Shown here: piece after piece, positions 25,245 through 34,800 of the stretch
Position numbering within the stretch: the stretch's first letter is position 1
Layout: every line of letters begins with the position of its first letter
DNA from: G963668605 sp963668605
Lineage (GTDB): Bacteria; Acidobacteriota; Terriglobia; Bryobacterales; Bryobacteraceae
Reading direction: 5' to 3'
Assembly: GCA_963668605.1 (NCBI GenBank)
Contig: OY764903.1
Coordinates: forward strand, 1,302,001-1,366,000
DNA: 64,000 nt
Translations under genes and position numbers: made by a program
Notes under the pieces: model-generated
The model's input: only the letters and a program-made list of their open reading frames with translations
The model's database searches: none
Told to the model about the DNA's origin: nothing

Positions 25245-26612
25245 TCAAATAATGCCAGGGAAAACCAGCGAGGTAGTGAGTCTCGTGAGCGCGAACCCGA
25301 GTTTTCGATTATCTCCACTGTTTGAATCCAGAGCGCTTGGGGCTTGTGTCCGGTCGACAACGAGTTCCAGCCTGGTAAATTCGAATTCTTCTCCTGCCAG
25401 CAGCGGCGGGATGATGGCTGAAATTTCCAACAGTTCGCCATTGCATATCAGTTCCACGGGCAGATTCATCCCATCAACGCGCAATCCAAGCGTACCGGGG
25501 ACAAGAAACCAGCCGTGGATATGAAGTTCAAGCGCAGCACTGCGGTCCAGGCGCGGGTAGATGTGCGAGACGGTTTGCGGTCCGGACCAACGCCAGGAGG
25601 AAGACCCATCCGGAGATTTCTCGGGTCCGTGCCAACCGAGGCCAAAGCAGGAATCAGTAGCGAGCAGGCGTTGCTCCCTGGGGAAGAGATCCTTCAAAGC
25701 TGAGAACCTGAGCATTCCGGGATCGGGCTTTCTGTCCGGCGAACTCGCTTCTTCGAGGTAGGCGGGATCGTCGGTGCGCCAGAGTTCGACACGCGGGATG
25801 CGAGGGCTGACCAGCGGACTATCCGTAGTCACGAACAGGTTTACTCCCCGTTCGCGGAGCCAAGTGTAGAAATAACCACTGCCGAGGGCGGTCATCAGAA
25901 TGTCCGCAGCAGGTGTGGTGGCCGCTGTGTTAATCGGCATGCCGCCTTGAAACCGCTGGAACATCTGGTGATAACCACGGCTGGGGTTTGACTCTTCATC
26001 GAGCAGGCGGTAAGCCTCCGCACTGCGCTCGTAAAAATGCGTGCAGCCGACTGCGCCTTCGCGCAACTGCTGAAGTTGCAAAGGGTCCGAATGCATGTCC
26101 CAGCCCAGAATCACCAGGTTTTTTAGTCCGATGTGCAAAGCGAGGTAAAAGCCCAACTCATATATCGTGCCCGGGCCACACGGGCGAATCGGGTTGTCCG
26201 CGATCACATAGCTATCGAACTCCCTGGACAGGCTGACTGCGCTCCACAGCGAGTAGGGTTCCTTCGGAAACATGACGTCCGGCTGAGTGAAGCTAACGGG
26301 GTCATTGGGGCTAAACTCATCAATGACGATGGGCGTGAGGCCGCCGTAGTCGAACCTTTGCGAATTGGCAGGAACCTGGATATGGAAGTCGACCGCTTCA
26401 CGTAGCAGGGTGAGAGTCTGCTTGAGTGCGAGCACTGTTTTGTCGCGGAGGAACTCGCGCAGCAAGCCGGGATCAAACTCGGCCAGCGACGGTCCACAGG
26501 CAATCAGATAACCCGTCTGCCCCTGATAGGAATTATGGAGGATCTCAAGTTTTTTAAGTAGGTCATTTTCACATGCAATTGCTTGCTTTAATTTCAGTGT
26601 GTCAGGATGCAT
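25245..26612 (-). CDS. Maf/DUF115-like GPSL-motif protein with C-terminal carbohydrate-type domain
   Basis: A 455-residue protein. Residues 34-60 (GYLIACGPSLAEFDPGLL) carry the GPSL motif typical of DUF115/Maf-type proteins, which act in transfer of nonulosonic acids onto proteins such as flagellin. GPGTIYELGFYLALHIGLKNLVILGWDMH fits the same Rossmann-like fold. After about residue 310 comes a different domain (GLGWHGPEKSPDGSSSWRWSGP, then LRVDGMNLPVELICNGE, ending with GDNRKLGFALTRL). This resembles the beta-sandwich often attached to bacterial glycosyltransferases. It starts 2 bp after the NeuA-like gene, so the pair is surely one transcription unit. The assignment is by motif; the acceptor is unknown. 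Confidence 0.6.
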   Translation of the reverse strand: MHPDTLKLKQAIACENDLLKKLEILHNSYQGQTGYLIACGPSLAEFDPGLLREFLRDKTVLALKQTLTLLREAVDFHIQVPANSQRFDYGGLTPIVIDEFSPNDPVSFTQPDVMFPKEPYSLWSAVSLSREFDSYVIADNPIRPCGPGTIYELGFYLALHIGLKNLVILGWDMHSDPLQLQQLREGAVGCTHFYERSAEAYRLLDEESNPSRGYHQMFQRFQGGMPINTAATTPAADILMTALGSGYFYTWLRERGVNLFVTTDSPLVSPRIPRVELWRTDDPAYLEEASSPDRKPDPGMLRFSALKDLFPREQRLLATDSCFGLGWHGPEKSPDGSSSWRWSGPQTVSHIYPRLDRSAALELHIHGWFLVPGTLGLRVDGMNLPVELICNGELLEISAIIPPLLAGEEFEFTRLELVVDRTQAPSALDSNSGDNRKLGFALTRLTTSLVFPGII

Positions 26613-26614
26613 AC

Positions 26615-27403
26615 TTAAGAATTCTGCTTCCCAACGGGGACAGTATTGCCGGCAAAGCGGCCGCTCCCTTGGGGTACTCCAGCAACATGAAGCGGTCTAG
26701 CCTGTAACGCCAGCCAGAGTTGTTCCGCCAGGTTAAAGTCTTCCTGCCAGTCGATGTCGATCGCAGCCAGGTCGTTTACAGGCATGAGAAGCGGCCGATT
26801 GCCGATACGATTGCCATACTTGCGGTACACCGAGACTGGTGCGAGGAAGACTGCGCTGTTTACGGAACAAACTGCAGGCAGTGTCTGAGTGCGTGGCCAT
26901 TTTTCGACAGTCGGATCGTAGTTGACTGGGCCACTTTCAGACCAGAGAAAAGTGCGCAGCGGCTTCACCGTCATCAATGAATCATAGGATGCGCGAGTTG
27001 CTTTCACGTAGGTTTCGATGGCACTGGTGTAGTCACTGGACTTGAAAAACGGAGACGTGACATGGGTCCAAAGCACCACATCGCGATCGGAACGGTCTTT
27101 GAGCAGATCCCGCACATGAAGAATGAGATCGTCGGTGGAGGTTTCAGAGGTGGCCAACTCCGCCGACCGATGCAGGATTTTAACCTCTTTGGCATGACCG
27201 CGACGGAAGCTCTCGGCGATCTTGATCACATCATCGTCGTCGGTAGAAATCCAGATTTCGTCGACCGCGCGACAATATAGAAGCTGGCTGAGCTTGATGG
27301 AGAGGAGCCCGCCGGAGATTCCGGCAAACATCCGGCAATTCTTCCGCGGAATCCGTTCGCTTCCCGACCGGCACGGAAGAAAAGCAATGGTTTTAGAATT
27401 CAT
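26615..27403 (-). CDS. acylneuraminate (nonulosonate) cytidylyltransferase
   Basis: A 262-residue enzyme of the NeuA/PseF/LegF family, which activates nonulosonic acids with CTP. The nucleotide-binding P-loop-like motif FLPCRSGSERIPRKNCR is at residues 8-24. WISTDDDDVI, VVLWTHVTSPFFKSSDY and the C-terminal AIDIDWQEDFNLAE match the family. Whether it uses sialic, legionaminic or pseudaminic acid cannot be told. No NeuB-type synthase is nearby, so the sugar must be made from genes elsewhere. Confidence 0.82.
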   Translation of the reverse strand: MNSKTIAFLPCRSGSERIPRKNCRMFAGISGGLLSIKLSQLLYCRAVDEIWISTDDDDVIKIAESFRRGHAKEVKILHRSAELATSETSTDDLILHVRDLLKDRSDRDVVLWTHVTSPFFKSSDYTSAIETYVKATRASYDSLMTVKPLRTFLWSESGPVNYDPTVEKWPRTQTLPAVCSVNSAVFLAPVSVYRKYGNRIGNRPLLMPVNDLAAIDIDWQEDFNLAEQLWLALQARPLHVAGVPQGSGRFAGNTVPVGKQNS

Positions 27404-27767
27404 TTACGGCTTTATTCGTGCAATCTGGATCTTCAATTGAGCGGAATTAAATGAGCAGTGGATAGTTCCCTCATTTGTAGTGTATCAACACCCTGCGGAG
27501 ACTACAACTCAAGTCCGGACGCTGCGGCCGACATGTCATAGTAGTCGAAACCCGGCATCAAGCCGTGTTGCGCGCCCGGGTCGAAGGCATACGGGAATAC
27601 TTGAAAGGCGGCGGAGGATCTGTGCATCTTTGCGCCTCGACCTGATTTCCTACTCATCCTATTTGATGAATAAAGGAGCGCCTGTGCCACCGGCATGGCT
27701 TCCATTCCTCTATCTCCTACCAGGAATCTACCTTGGTTTGCGAAAAGCGTCGCGCACGCCGGCGGAG
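27404..27767. other. intergenic region with a possible small ORF
   Basis: The only candidate is a minus-strand frame at 27502-27657 (51 residues from MSRKSGRGAKMHRS, ending DYYDMSAAASGLEL), with a weak purine-rich stretch before the ATG. It matches nothing I recognise. Base composition is less GC-rich than the neighbours. I see no RNA gene. Confidence 0.3.
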
Positions 27768-28835
27768 CTAAGGAACCGCCGCGATGACATCCATTGCGAA
27801 CGAGGCGTCGACCGAGGGCAGGCCTTCCACAACTATTGCGGTTGCGGGTGTTGCGTGGCTCTTCGAGAAAAACTCAGTCTGAATCTTTGCGATCCGTTCC
27901 AGCACTCCGCGGGTCAGCGGGTAATACTGCGCGTAAACGACGTTCGCCGGTTTGACGTGTGCCGCCGCTAGGGCTTTCTCGATGCGCTCGAAGGCGAGCC
28001 GCACATCGGCCTCCGCCGCGTGGAAACCGAGTTGGCTTCCGCTTATAACGAGTCGAGGCGCGCTGATCTCCACCACTCCGACACCGGCCTGCGCGGGCGC
28101 CACGGGAGCGTGCGCCAGACGCGCCACGGCTTCGCACTCCACGAAGGCACGTGAAGGTGCGCGCACGGCCTGCACCATCTGGAACGCAGCCTTGGGAAAC
28201 AGCGCGCGCAGGGAGGCCGCGACCTTGGGATCGAGTGCGCTGGCATAGCACGTCAGCCGCAGCACTTCCGCCGTGCCCGCCGCTGAGCGCAGATCGGCTG
28301 CCGCCTTCTCGGCCAGGGGCGCGATCGGGTCGATCGGGTCCGCGGAGACAGCGGCTCGGCCCGCGATCAACGCAAGGCCATGCGGGTTCACCGGCTTCTT
28401 CGCAATCGAGATCGCCTCGATGGCGACTTGCGCCCCTTCCAAAGGCAGCGCGCCTACCTGCACGACGGTCAGCGCGGGCAGCGCCAGCCGCTTATCCGTG
28501 AAGACTTCCCCGACGATGGTGGGCACGCGGCGCATATCGCCGGTGCCCGCGACGAACGCGCGCAGCTTGACGACGGGCATATCCTTGGACTGCCGCGCCA
28601 GGGTCTTCAACGCATCGCGCACCTGCTGCGAGAGCAGTCCCTTGTTTGAGAGCGGCAACGTCCGGAACTCCAGGCGCGCTGTCTCGACAGTTACCGCGGC
28701 GGGCAATTCGTGCGGCAGTTCGAGCGTTTGAATCGGAAAGCCGTATTCATCCTTCTTCTGCTTTTTGGCGGAATAGAGAACTGCGGCGCAGCATAGCAAG
28801 GCCACCAACAACGCGATCGGTCGCTCGAAGTGCAT
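27768..28835 (-). CDS. membrane-anchored RidA/YjgF-like protein
   Basis: The protein has 355 residues from ATG 28835, preceded by gcaaggtg. An N-terminal TM anchor (PIALLVALLCCAAVLYSAKK) is followed by a long region with two RidA-like segments. The C-terminal segment (NVVYAQYYPLTRGVLERIAKIQ, then IVVEGLPSVDASFAMDVIAAV) matches the end of the YjgF/Rid fold. The arginine that binds the carboxylate in active RidA (PARS context) reads PATA here, so imine deaminase activity is doubtful. The gene is divergent from pdxR. The longer frame to 28979 overlaps the pdxR start and is not preferred. Confidence 0.6.
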   Translation of the reverse strand: MHFERPIALLVALLCCAAVLYSAKKQKKDEYGFPIQTLELPHELPAAVTVETARLEFRTLPLSNKGLLSQQVRDALKTLARQSKDMPVVKLRAFVAGTGDMRRVPTIVGEVFTDKRLALPALTVVQVGALPLEGAQVAIEAISIAKKPVNPHGLALIAGRAAVSADPIDPIAPLAEKAAADLRSAAGTAEVLRLTCYASALDPKVAASLRALFPKAAFQMVQAVRAPSRAFVECEAVARLAHAPVAPAQAGVGVVEISAPRLVISGSQLGFHAAEADVRLAFERIEKALAAAHVKPANVVYAQYYPLTRGVLERIAKIQTEFFSKSHATPATAIVVEGLPSVDASFAMDVIAAVP

Positions 28836-28941
28836 CACCTTGCAGAGAAGTTTATCAAAGCCATATCGGCGCTGTCCGTAGCGTCTCCAGTGGATGGCAT
28901 CATGCAGGCCAATTTGGTAGCATGGAGGCAGTCCAATCGGT

Positions 28942-30363
28942 ATGCCAATCCGGCCCCAACTCGATGCCACATCGGACACTCCGCTGTACCGCCAACTAAG
29001 TGATTACATAAGGGATCTGATTCTGACGGGGCGGCTTTCCAAAGGGGATCGCCTGCCGGCCACGCGGGAATTGGCTGGCACACTTGGATTGAACCGCAGC
29101 ACGGTCTCAGCCGCTTATGCGGCACTGGAAGAGTCTGGGTTCGTGCAGGGCCATGTCGGGCGCGGCAGTTTTGTTGCATGGGTTCCATCGGAGCAGCAGA
29201 TCGCCCGGCAGCTCGATGACACCATCAGCTTTGCGACTTCGCGCCCGTCGGAAGAACTATTCCCTCTGGATGAGTTCCGCGCCAGCGTGGAAGAGGTAAT
29301 TGCGCGCTCCGACGTCGGCCACATTTTGCAGTTGGGTTCACCTTACGGTTATCCGCCGTTGCGGCGCTATCTGATGCAACAGGCGCGCGCTGCGGGTCTG
29401 GCGCCGGACGACGACGAGATTGTGATTACGAACGGCTGCCAGCAAGCGCTCGATCTGTTGCAGCGCGTGCTCTTGCGCGCGGGCGATTCGGTTGTCGTCG
29501 AAGACCCGGTCTATCCGGGCCTCAAGAATCTCTTCGAACATGCCGGAGCGCGCCTGCTCGGAGTGCCGATGACAGCCGAAGGGTTGGATCTGCGCCACCT
29601 GGCCCGCGTGCTGGAGCGCGAGACGCCGAAGATGATCGTCGTCACGCCGAACTTCCAAAACCCGACGGGCGCCACGCTGCCACTCGAACAGCGCCGCACT
29701 CTGCTCCGTATGGCGCAGGAAGCGCGCATGTTAGTGGTCGAGAACGACACATACGGCGATTTACGCTATGCCGGTACGCCTGTGCAGAACCTGAAGCAGA
29801 TTGCGCCGGAACAAGTGGTGCTGCTGCGCACGTTCTCGAAAGTGTCGTTCCCCGGGTTGCGTGTCGGTTGGGTGATCGGGCCGCGTGCGCTGCTCGCGCG
29901 CCTGGCGGAAGCGAAACAGTGGACCGATCTGCATTCCGATCATCTTTCGCAGGCTGTGATGCTGCGCTTCGCCGAGTCGGGCCGGCTGGAACTGCACCGC
30001 CGCCGGATCTTGCGCGTGGGGGGCGAACAATTGGCCGCTGTGCTGGCGGCGTGCCGGAGTTATCTTCCGCCGGGTTCGAAGTGGACACAGCCGCAGGGCG
30101 GCATGAACCTATGGGTGCGCTTGCCCGACATGGTGGACGCGGCGGGCCTGTTGGAGCGGGCTCAGCGGGAGCGCGTGAGTTATCTGCCTGGCCGGTTTTT
30201 TGAAGTGTCGCGGCCGGAGCCCTCGTCGCTGCGGCTGAGTTTCGCGGGACTGCCGCCCGACAGAATTACGGCGGGAATGGCGATCCTGGGACGGATATTT
30301 GCGAGCGAAGTAGAACGGGTGAAAGCGGGGGGATCATTCGATCCGGCGCCCGCGATGGTCTGA
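28942..30363 (+). CDS. pdxR: MocR/GntR-type PLP-dependent regulator PdxR
   Basis: A 473-residue fusion of a GntR winged helix (LYRQLSDYIRDLILTGRL, RELAGTLGLNRSTVSAAYAAL, residues about 15-75) with a fold-type I aminotransferase domain. The PLP lysine is in RTFSKVSFPGLRVGW. MocR regulators of the PdxR type sense PLP and control de novo PLP synthesis. Here the target is directly downstream (28-bp gap to pdxS on the same strand), which supports that role and suggests co-transcription, in contrast to the divergent arrangement common elsewhere. Confidence 0.9.
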   Translation: MPIRPQLDATSDTPLYRQLSDYIRDLILTGRLSKGDRLPATRELAGTLGLNRSTVSAAYAALEESGFVQGHVGRGSFVAWVPSEQQIARQLDDTISFATSRPSEELFPLDEFRASVEEVIARSDVGHILQLGSPYGYPPLRRYLMQQARAAGLAPDDDEIVITNGCQQALDLLQRVLLRAGDSVVVEDPVYPGLKNLFEHAGARLLGVPMTAEGLDLRHLARVLERETPKMIVVTPNFQNPTGATLPLEQRRTLLRMAQEARMLVVENDTYGDLRYAGTPVQNLKQIAPEQVVLLRTFSKVSFPGLRVGWVIGPRALLARLAEAKQWTDLHSDHLSQAVMLRFAESGRLELHRRRILRVGGEQLAAVLAACRSYLPPGSKWTQPQGGMNLWVRLPDMVDAAGLLERAQRERVSYLPGRFFEVSRPEPSSLRLSFAGLPPDRITAGMAILGRIFASEVERVKAGGSFDPAPAMV

Positions 30364-30391
30364 TTTTGAAGAAGGTGTGAGGAGAAACACA

Positions 30392-31276
30392 ATGTACCTC
30401 GATGAGCAGTTTCGAGTAAAGGTCGGCTTGGCCGAGATGATGAAAGGCGGCGTCATCATGGACGTCACCAACGCGAAGCAGGCCGTGATCGCCGAGCAGG
30501 CGGGCGCCTGCGCCGTGATGGCGTTGGAGCGCGTGCCCTCCGACATTCGCAAGGAAGGCGGCGTGGCGCGCATGTGTAACATTGGCGTCATGCGCGAGAT
30601 CATGAAGGCGGTCAGCATTCCGGTGATGGCCAAGGCGCGCATCGGCCACTTCATGGAGGCGCGCGTACTCGAAGCGCTGGCGGTCGACTTTATCGATGAA
30701 AGCGAAGTGCTCACGCCCGCCGACGAAGAACACCACATCAACAAGCGCGATTTCAAGGTGCCGTTCGTGTGCGGCGCGCGCAATCTCGGCGAAGCGCTGC
30801 GGCGCATTGCCGAAGGCGCCGCGATGATCCGCACGAAGGGCGAAGCGGGCTCCGGCAACATCGTGGAAGCCGTGCGCCACATCCGCACCATCGTGAAGGA
30901 GATGAAGCAGCTAACCGTTCTGGGCGAGGAGGAACTTGTGGCTGAATCGAAGAAGCTGCAGGCGCCGCTCGAACTAGTGCAGTATGTGGCAAAGAACGGT
31001 AAATTGCCTGTGCCGAACTTCTCGGCCGGAGGCATCGCCACGCCCGCCGACGCGGCTCTCGTGATGCAACTCGGAGCGGAGGCTGTGTTCGTTGGTTCCG
31101 GCATCTTCAAGTCGAGCGACCCGGAAGCGCGCGCCCGCGCGATTGTGAAGGCGGCGACCTACTTCAAAGATCCGCTCAAGCTACTCGAAGCTTCCGAGGA
31201 ACTCGGCGATGCGATGCCCGGCCTCGATATCAGCAAGCTGCCCGAATCCGAGTTGATGCAGACCAGGGGCTGGTAG
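30392..31276 (+). CDS. pdxS: pyridoxal 5'-phosphate synthase subunit PdxS
   Basis: A 294-residue (beta/alpha)8 synthase that makes PLP from ribose 5-phosphate, glyceraldehyde 3-phosphate and ammonia. ATG 30392 is preceded by tgaggag. Family motifs: MMKGGVIMDVTNAKQA, MALERVPSDIRKEGGVARM, MAKARIGHFMEAR (catalytic Lys), FSAGGIATPADAALVMQLG. Forms the ring complex with PdxT encoded 3 bp downstream. Confidence 0.97.
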   Translation: MYLDEQFRVKVGLAEMMKGGVIMDVTNAKQAVIAEQAGACAVMALERVPSDIRKEGGVARMCNIGVMREIMKAVSIPVMAKARIGHFMEARVLEALAVDFIDESEVLTPADEEHHINKRDFKVPFVCGARNLGEALRRIAEGAAMIRTKGEAGSGNIVEAVRHIRTIVKEMKQLTVLGEEELVAESKKLQAPLELVQYVAKNGKLPVPNFSAGGIATPADAALVMQLGAEAVFVGSGIFKSSDPEARARAIVKAATYFKDPLKLLEASEELGDAMPGLDISKLPESELMQTRGW

Positions 31277-31279
31277 GCG

Positions 31280-31846
31280 ATGGCGATTGTCGGCGTCCTT
31301 GCGTTGCAGGGCGATTTTGAAGCGCATCGCAAGGCGCTGGAACGTGCGGGTGCGGAGGCTGTGGAAGTGCGCACGGCCTCCGACCTGGATTCGATCGATG
31401 GCCTGGTCATTCCGGGCGGTGAGAGCAGCACCATGCTGCGCCTTCTCGGGCTGGAGAATATGTTCGAGGCGCTGCGGGAGTTCGGGCTGAAGAAGCCGGT
31501 CTTCGGTACTTGCGCCGGCACAATTCTATTGGCGCGCAAAGTCTCGAACCCCGCACAGGCTTCGTTGGGCCTGATGGATATGGAGGTCGAGCGCAACGCC
31601 TATGGGCGCCAACTCGACAGCCATGTGGCGCGATTGCAGGCGGAGGGCGGGGAACTCGAAGCGGTCTTTATCCGCGCGCCCATCATCCGCAAGCTGGGAC
31701 CGAGTGTCCAGGTCCTGGCCAGCCACAACGGCGACCCGGTACTGGTGGACGACGGCCGGCACATGGCCGCTACATTTCACCCTGAATTATCGGAAGACCC
31801 GCGCGTACATGCTCTATTTCTCGCGCGGGTCTCCGGTGGAGGCTAG
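31280..31846 (+). CDS. pdxT: pyridoxal 5'-phosphate synthase glutaminase subunit PdxT
   Basis: A 188-residue class I glutaminase that supplies ammonia to PdxS. GVLALQGDFEAHRKAL opens the protein. VIPGGESSTMLRLL, the nucleophile motif FGTCAGTILLA (Cys about 77) and the His-Glu pair in ATFHPELSEDPRVH complete the active site. It ends 4 bases into the convergent Oar-like gene. Confidence 0.96.
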   Translation: MAIVGVLALQGDFEAHRKALERAGAEAVEVRTASDLDSIDGLVIPGGESSTMLRLLGLENMFEALREFGLKKPVFGTCAGTILLARKVSNPAQASLGLMDMEVERNAYGRQLDSHVARLQAEGGELEAVFIRAPIIRKLGPSVQVLASHNGDPVLVDDGRHMAATFHPELSEDPRVHALFLARVSGGG

Positions 31847-34800
31847 TAAGTTAGCCGCAGACCTAACTGCACTTGCCGCGCCGTGCGCGCTGAATTCACG
31901 ATGCCGAATCCGGCGCCCTCGAAGGTATTGCCCGGAACGCCGAAGTTGGCGTGGTTCGGAGCGTTGAAGAACTCGCCGCGAAACTGGAGATTCATCTTTT
32001 CGCGCAGCGTGAATGTTCGGATCAGCGAGAGGTTTAGATTGACGATCCCGTCGGCGCGGACCAACCCGACTCCCTGGTTGCCCCACGTGTACGAAGCTGG
32101 CTGCTGGAAGGCGCTTGTGTCGAACCAGTGCAGAATCGTTCTTTCGCCGCCGGGCAGATTCGGATTGCGCAGCACATCGGCGCGCAGGGGGCCGGCCGAA
32201 TTGGAGTAGGTAGTGTTGGTCTGCGTCGTCACCGTGACCGGAGCCCCGGATTGAAACAGAGCCGTGGCGCCGGTCGACCAGCCGCCCAGGACGTAGCGCG
32301 CCCAGTGTGTGCGAAGGTAGGGGCGTCCTTTTCCAAACGGGAACTGGTAGACGGTGCTGAGTGTTACGCGATGGCGCACATCGTTTTCGGAAGGTCCCCA
32401 ATCCGGCTTGCGGTTGTAATAGTTCGAGTAAGACGAGCCCTCGTCGCCGAGTTTGCTGCCGGCGCCGCCATCCGTGTTGTCGAGAAATTTCGACCACGTA
32501 TAAGTCGACAGGACGCTAAAACCACGGGAGAAGCGCTTTTCCGCTTTCGCCATGCCGGCATGATAGCTTGAGATGCCGAGGGACGGCGCAAGGATCTGGA
32601 CGTTGCTGAATTGCGGGAAGGGGCGATCTTTCTGGCCGGTTCCCGGTCCCATCAATTCGGGACGAATCTGATTCATCGTGAGGTTGCCGCCGCTCAATTT
32701 GCGCGACAAATTCCCGATATAGCCGACCTCGACAAGCATCCCGCCGGGCAGCTCGCGTTGTACGCGCAGGTTCATCTGCTGTGAGTAGCCGGTGCGATGA
32801 TTGCTCTCGAGGAACGTCACGGCCTGTGTGGCGGTCTTGCCCGGAGCCACCGCGCCAAACGAGTCGTCGAGGACAGGCGTCGAGGGCGGCGGAATGGGCA
32901 GGCCTCCGGCCAGCGTGTAGGGAACCGTGAGACTGCCGTCCTGAACCACCATGTTGGTGGAGCGCTCGAAACCGAGCGTGGCGGCGTTCGACATGGCACG
33001 ATCGAACGGATGCGCGTAAAACAATCCGTAACCGCCGCGTACGACCGTCTTCTGCGTCCCGAACGGCCGCCACGCGAAACCGATGCGCGGTCCAAAGTTA
33101 TTCCAATCGGCATCGTAGGGAGAAGTGCGGAATCCGTTGACGCCGAGAAACTTCACCACGCCGGGGTTGCCGGAAACCGGGTTGATGGCGTCCACATCGA
33201 AGCCGTTGATGCGGTTGTTGGCGTCGCGGAACGGCGTGTCGGTTTCCCAGCGCATCCCTACGTTGAGAGTCAGGCCCGGATGAACGGTCCAGTCGGTTTG
33301 CAGGAACCAGGAGAGATACCAGGAGCGCCGGTCGAGCACATCGGTCTCGCGGGTTTCGAATGTGGTCGGTGTGCCGAGCAGCATGGTGGCGAAGCCGTTT
33401 CCGGAAAATGCGTTGCCCACGGCGCCCGAATAAGCGCGGCTGAACACATAGCGGCCCGAGGCCGAGGGGCGGTTGATCTCATAGTTCATCGAAGGCCGGA
33501 TTTCGCCGCCGAATTTGATGGCCTGCTTGCCACGAATCCAGGACATGTTGTTGACGAACTGATACTGCTGAATCGGAAATTGTTGCCGGTCCTGATTCGT
33601 AGAGCCGAGCGCGGCATAGTTGGCCGGCGCGATGTTGGGGAAGGCATCGTCTGAGACGCCGTTTAGACCGAGCTTGCTCGGCCAGCTTCCGCCGAAGCCC
33701 CGGGAAAAGGTGTGCGCGTAGCGGCGGCCGTAAGTCATGCGCATTTCGTTGATCAGATTCGGCGTGAAGATTCGCGTCCAGGTCCCATACCAATACTGCT
33801 GGTGAAAGTCGTTCTGGTTGTTCGTATCCGCGGCCGGTTCGGGATAAACGCTATTGCGCGTCGAGATGTCGCTATTGTAGAGCCAGCGCACGGTGAACTT
33901 ATTACTACTGTTCCAGTTGTCATCGACCTTGACGATGTAGTTGTCGCGCGTAAGCGCGGTCACGTCGTTGGCGCGGAAGTTGTTTGCCCCCGTGGCGTCG
34001 TCGGCTGCGCGATTCGCCTGCGGGAAGAACGGCACAAATCCGCCGGCCACCCTGTCAATGCGATTGGAGGGGATTCGGTTGCCCGGGAACGGGTCGCGAA
34101 TGGTCGCCGTGCCTTCCTTGCGGGCGGAGGAGGGATCGTAAATCGTACTCACGCCGCGCGCATTGAAGGTCTGCGAAAAATCGCCTGCGCGCTCGAGCAT
34201 CGACGGCACGGTCAGCGTGCGGATCGATCCGTCGCGGCGCCGCGAGCCTTCGTACGAGAAAAAGAAAAACGTCCTGTCGCGTTTGATGGGACCACCAATG
34301 GTGCCGCCGAACACGTTGTAGTGCAGCGCCGGTTTCTCCTTGGCGCCGCTCACGATGGGCGCGAAGAAATTGGCCGCGTCCAGCTTCTGGTTACGCATGA
34401 ATTCGAACAGGGCGCCCTTGAACTCGTTGGTGCCGGACTTTGTGGTGGCAATGATCACGCCTCCCGCGGAACCGCCGTACTCGGCCGAAAAACCGTTGCT
34501 CATGATTTTGACTTCTTGCAGGGACTCGATCGGAGGGTCCGTGTCGATCTGCCCGGTGCCTATGCGCATGTTCTGACCGGTGCCGCCATCGACGAAAAAC
34601 ATCTGGCTTTGCGTTCGGCCGCCGGCCAGGGAGAAGTTCGGCTTCGAGCCGCTATCGTAATTCACAAAGACCGCTGCGCCGGTGATCTCAACCAGGTTCA
34701 TCGCACGCCGGTCGCCGAGCGGCATCTCTTCGATGCTCTTGGACTCGACGAGTTGGCTGGAGTCGGAACTACGGGTTTCAAGCAGCGAAGCCTGGGCGGA

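Noticed and set aside
25007..25441. 144-residue minus-strand ORF overlapping the end of the GPSL-motif gene
   Set aside because: Out of frame with that gene's conserved C-terminal domain, no ribosome-binding site and no family features.
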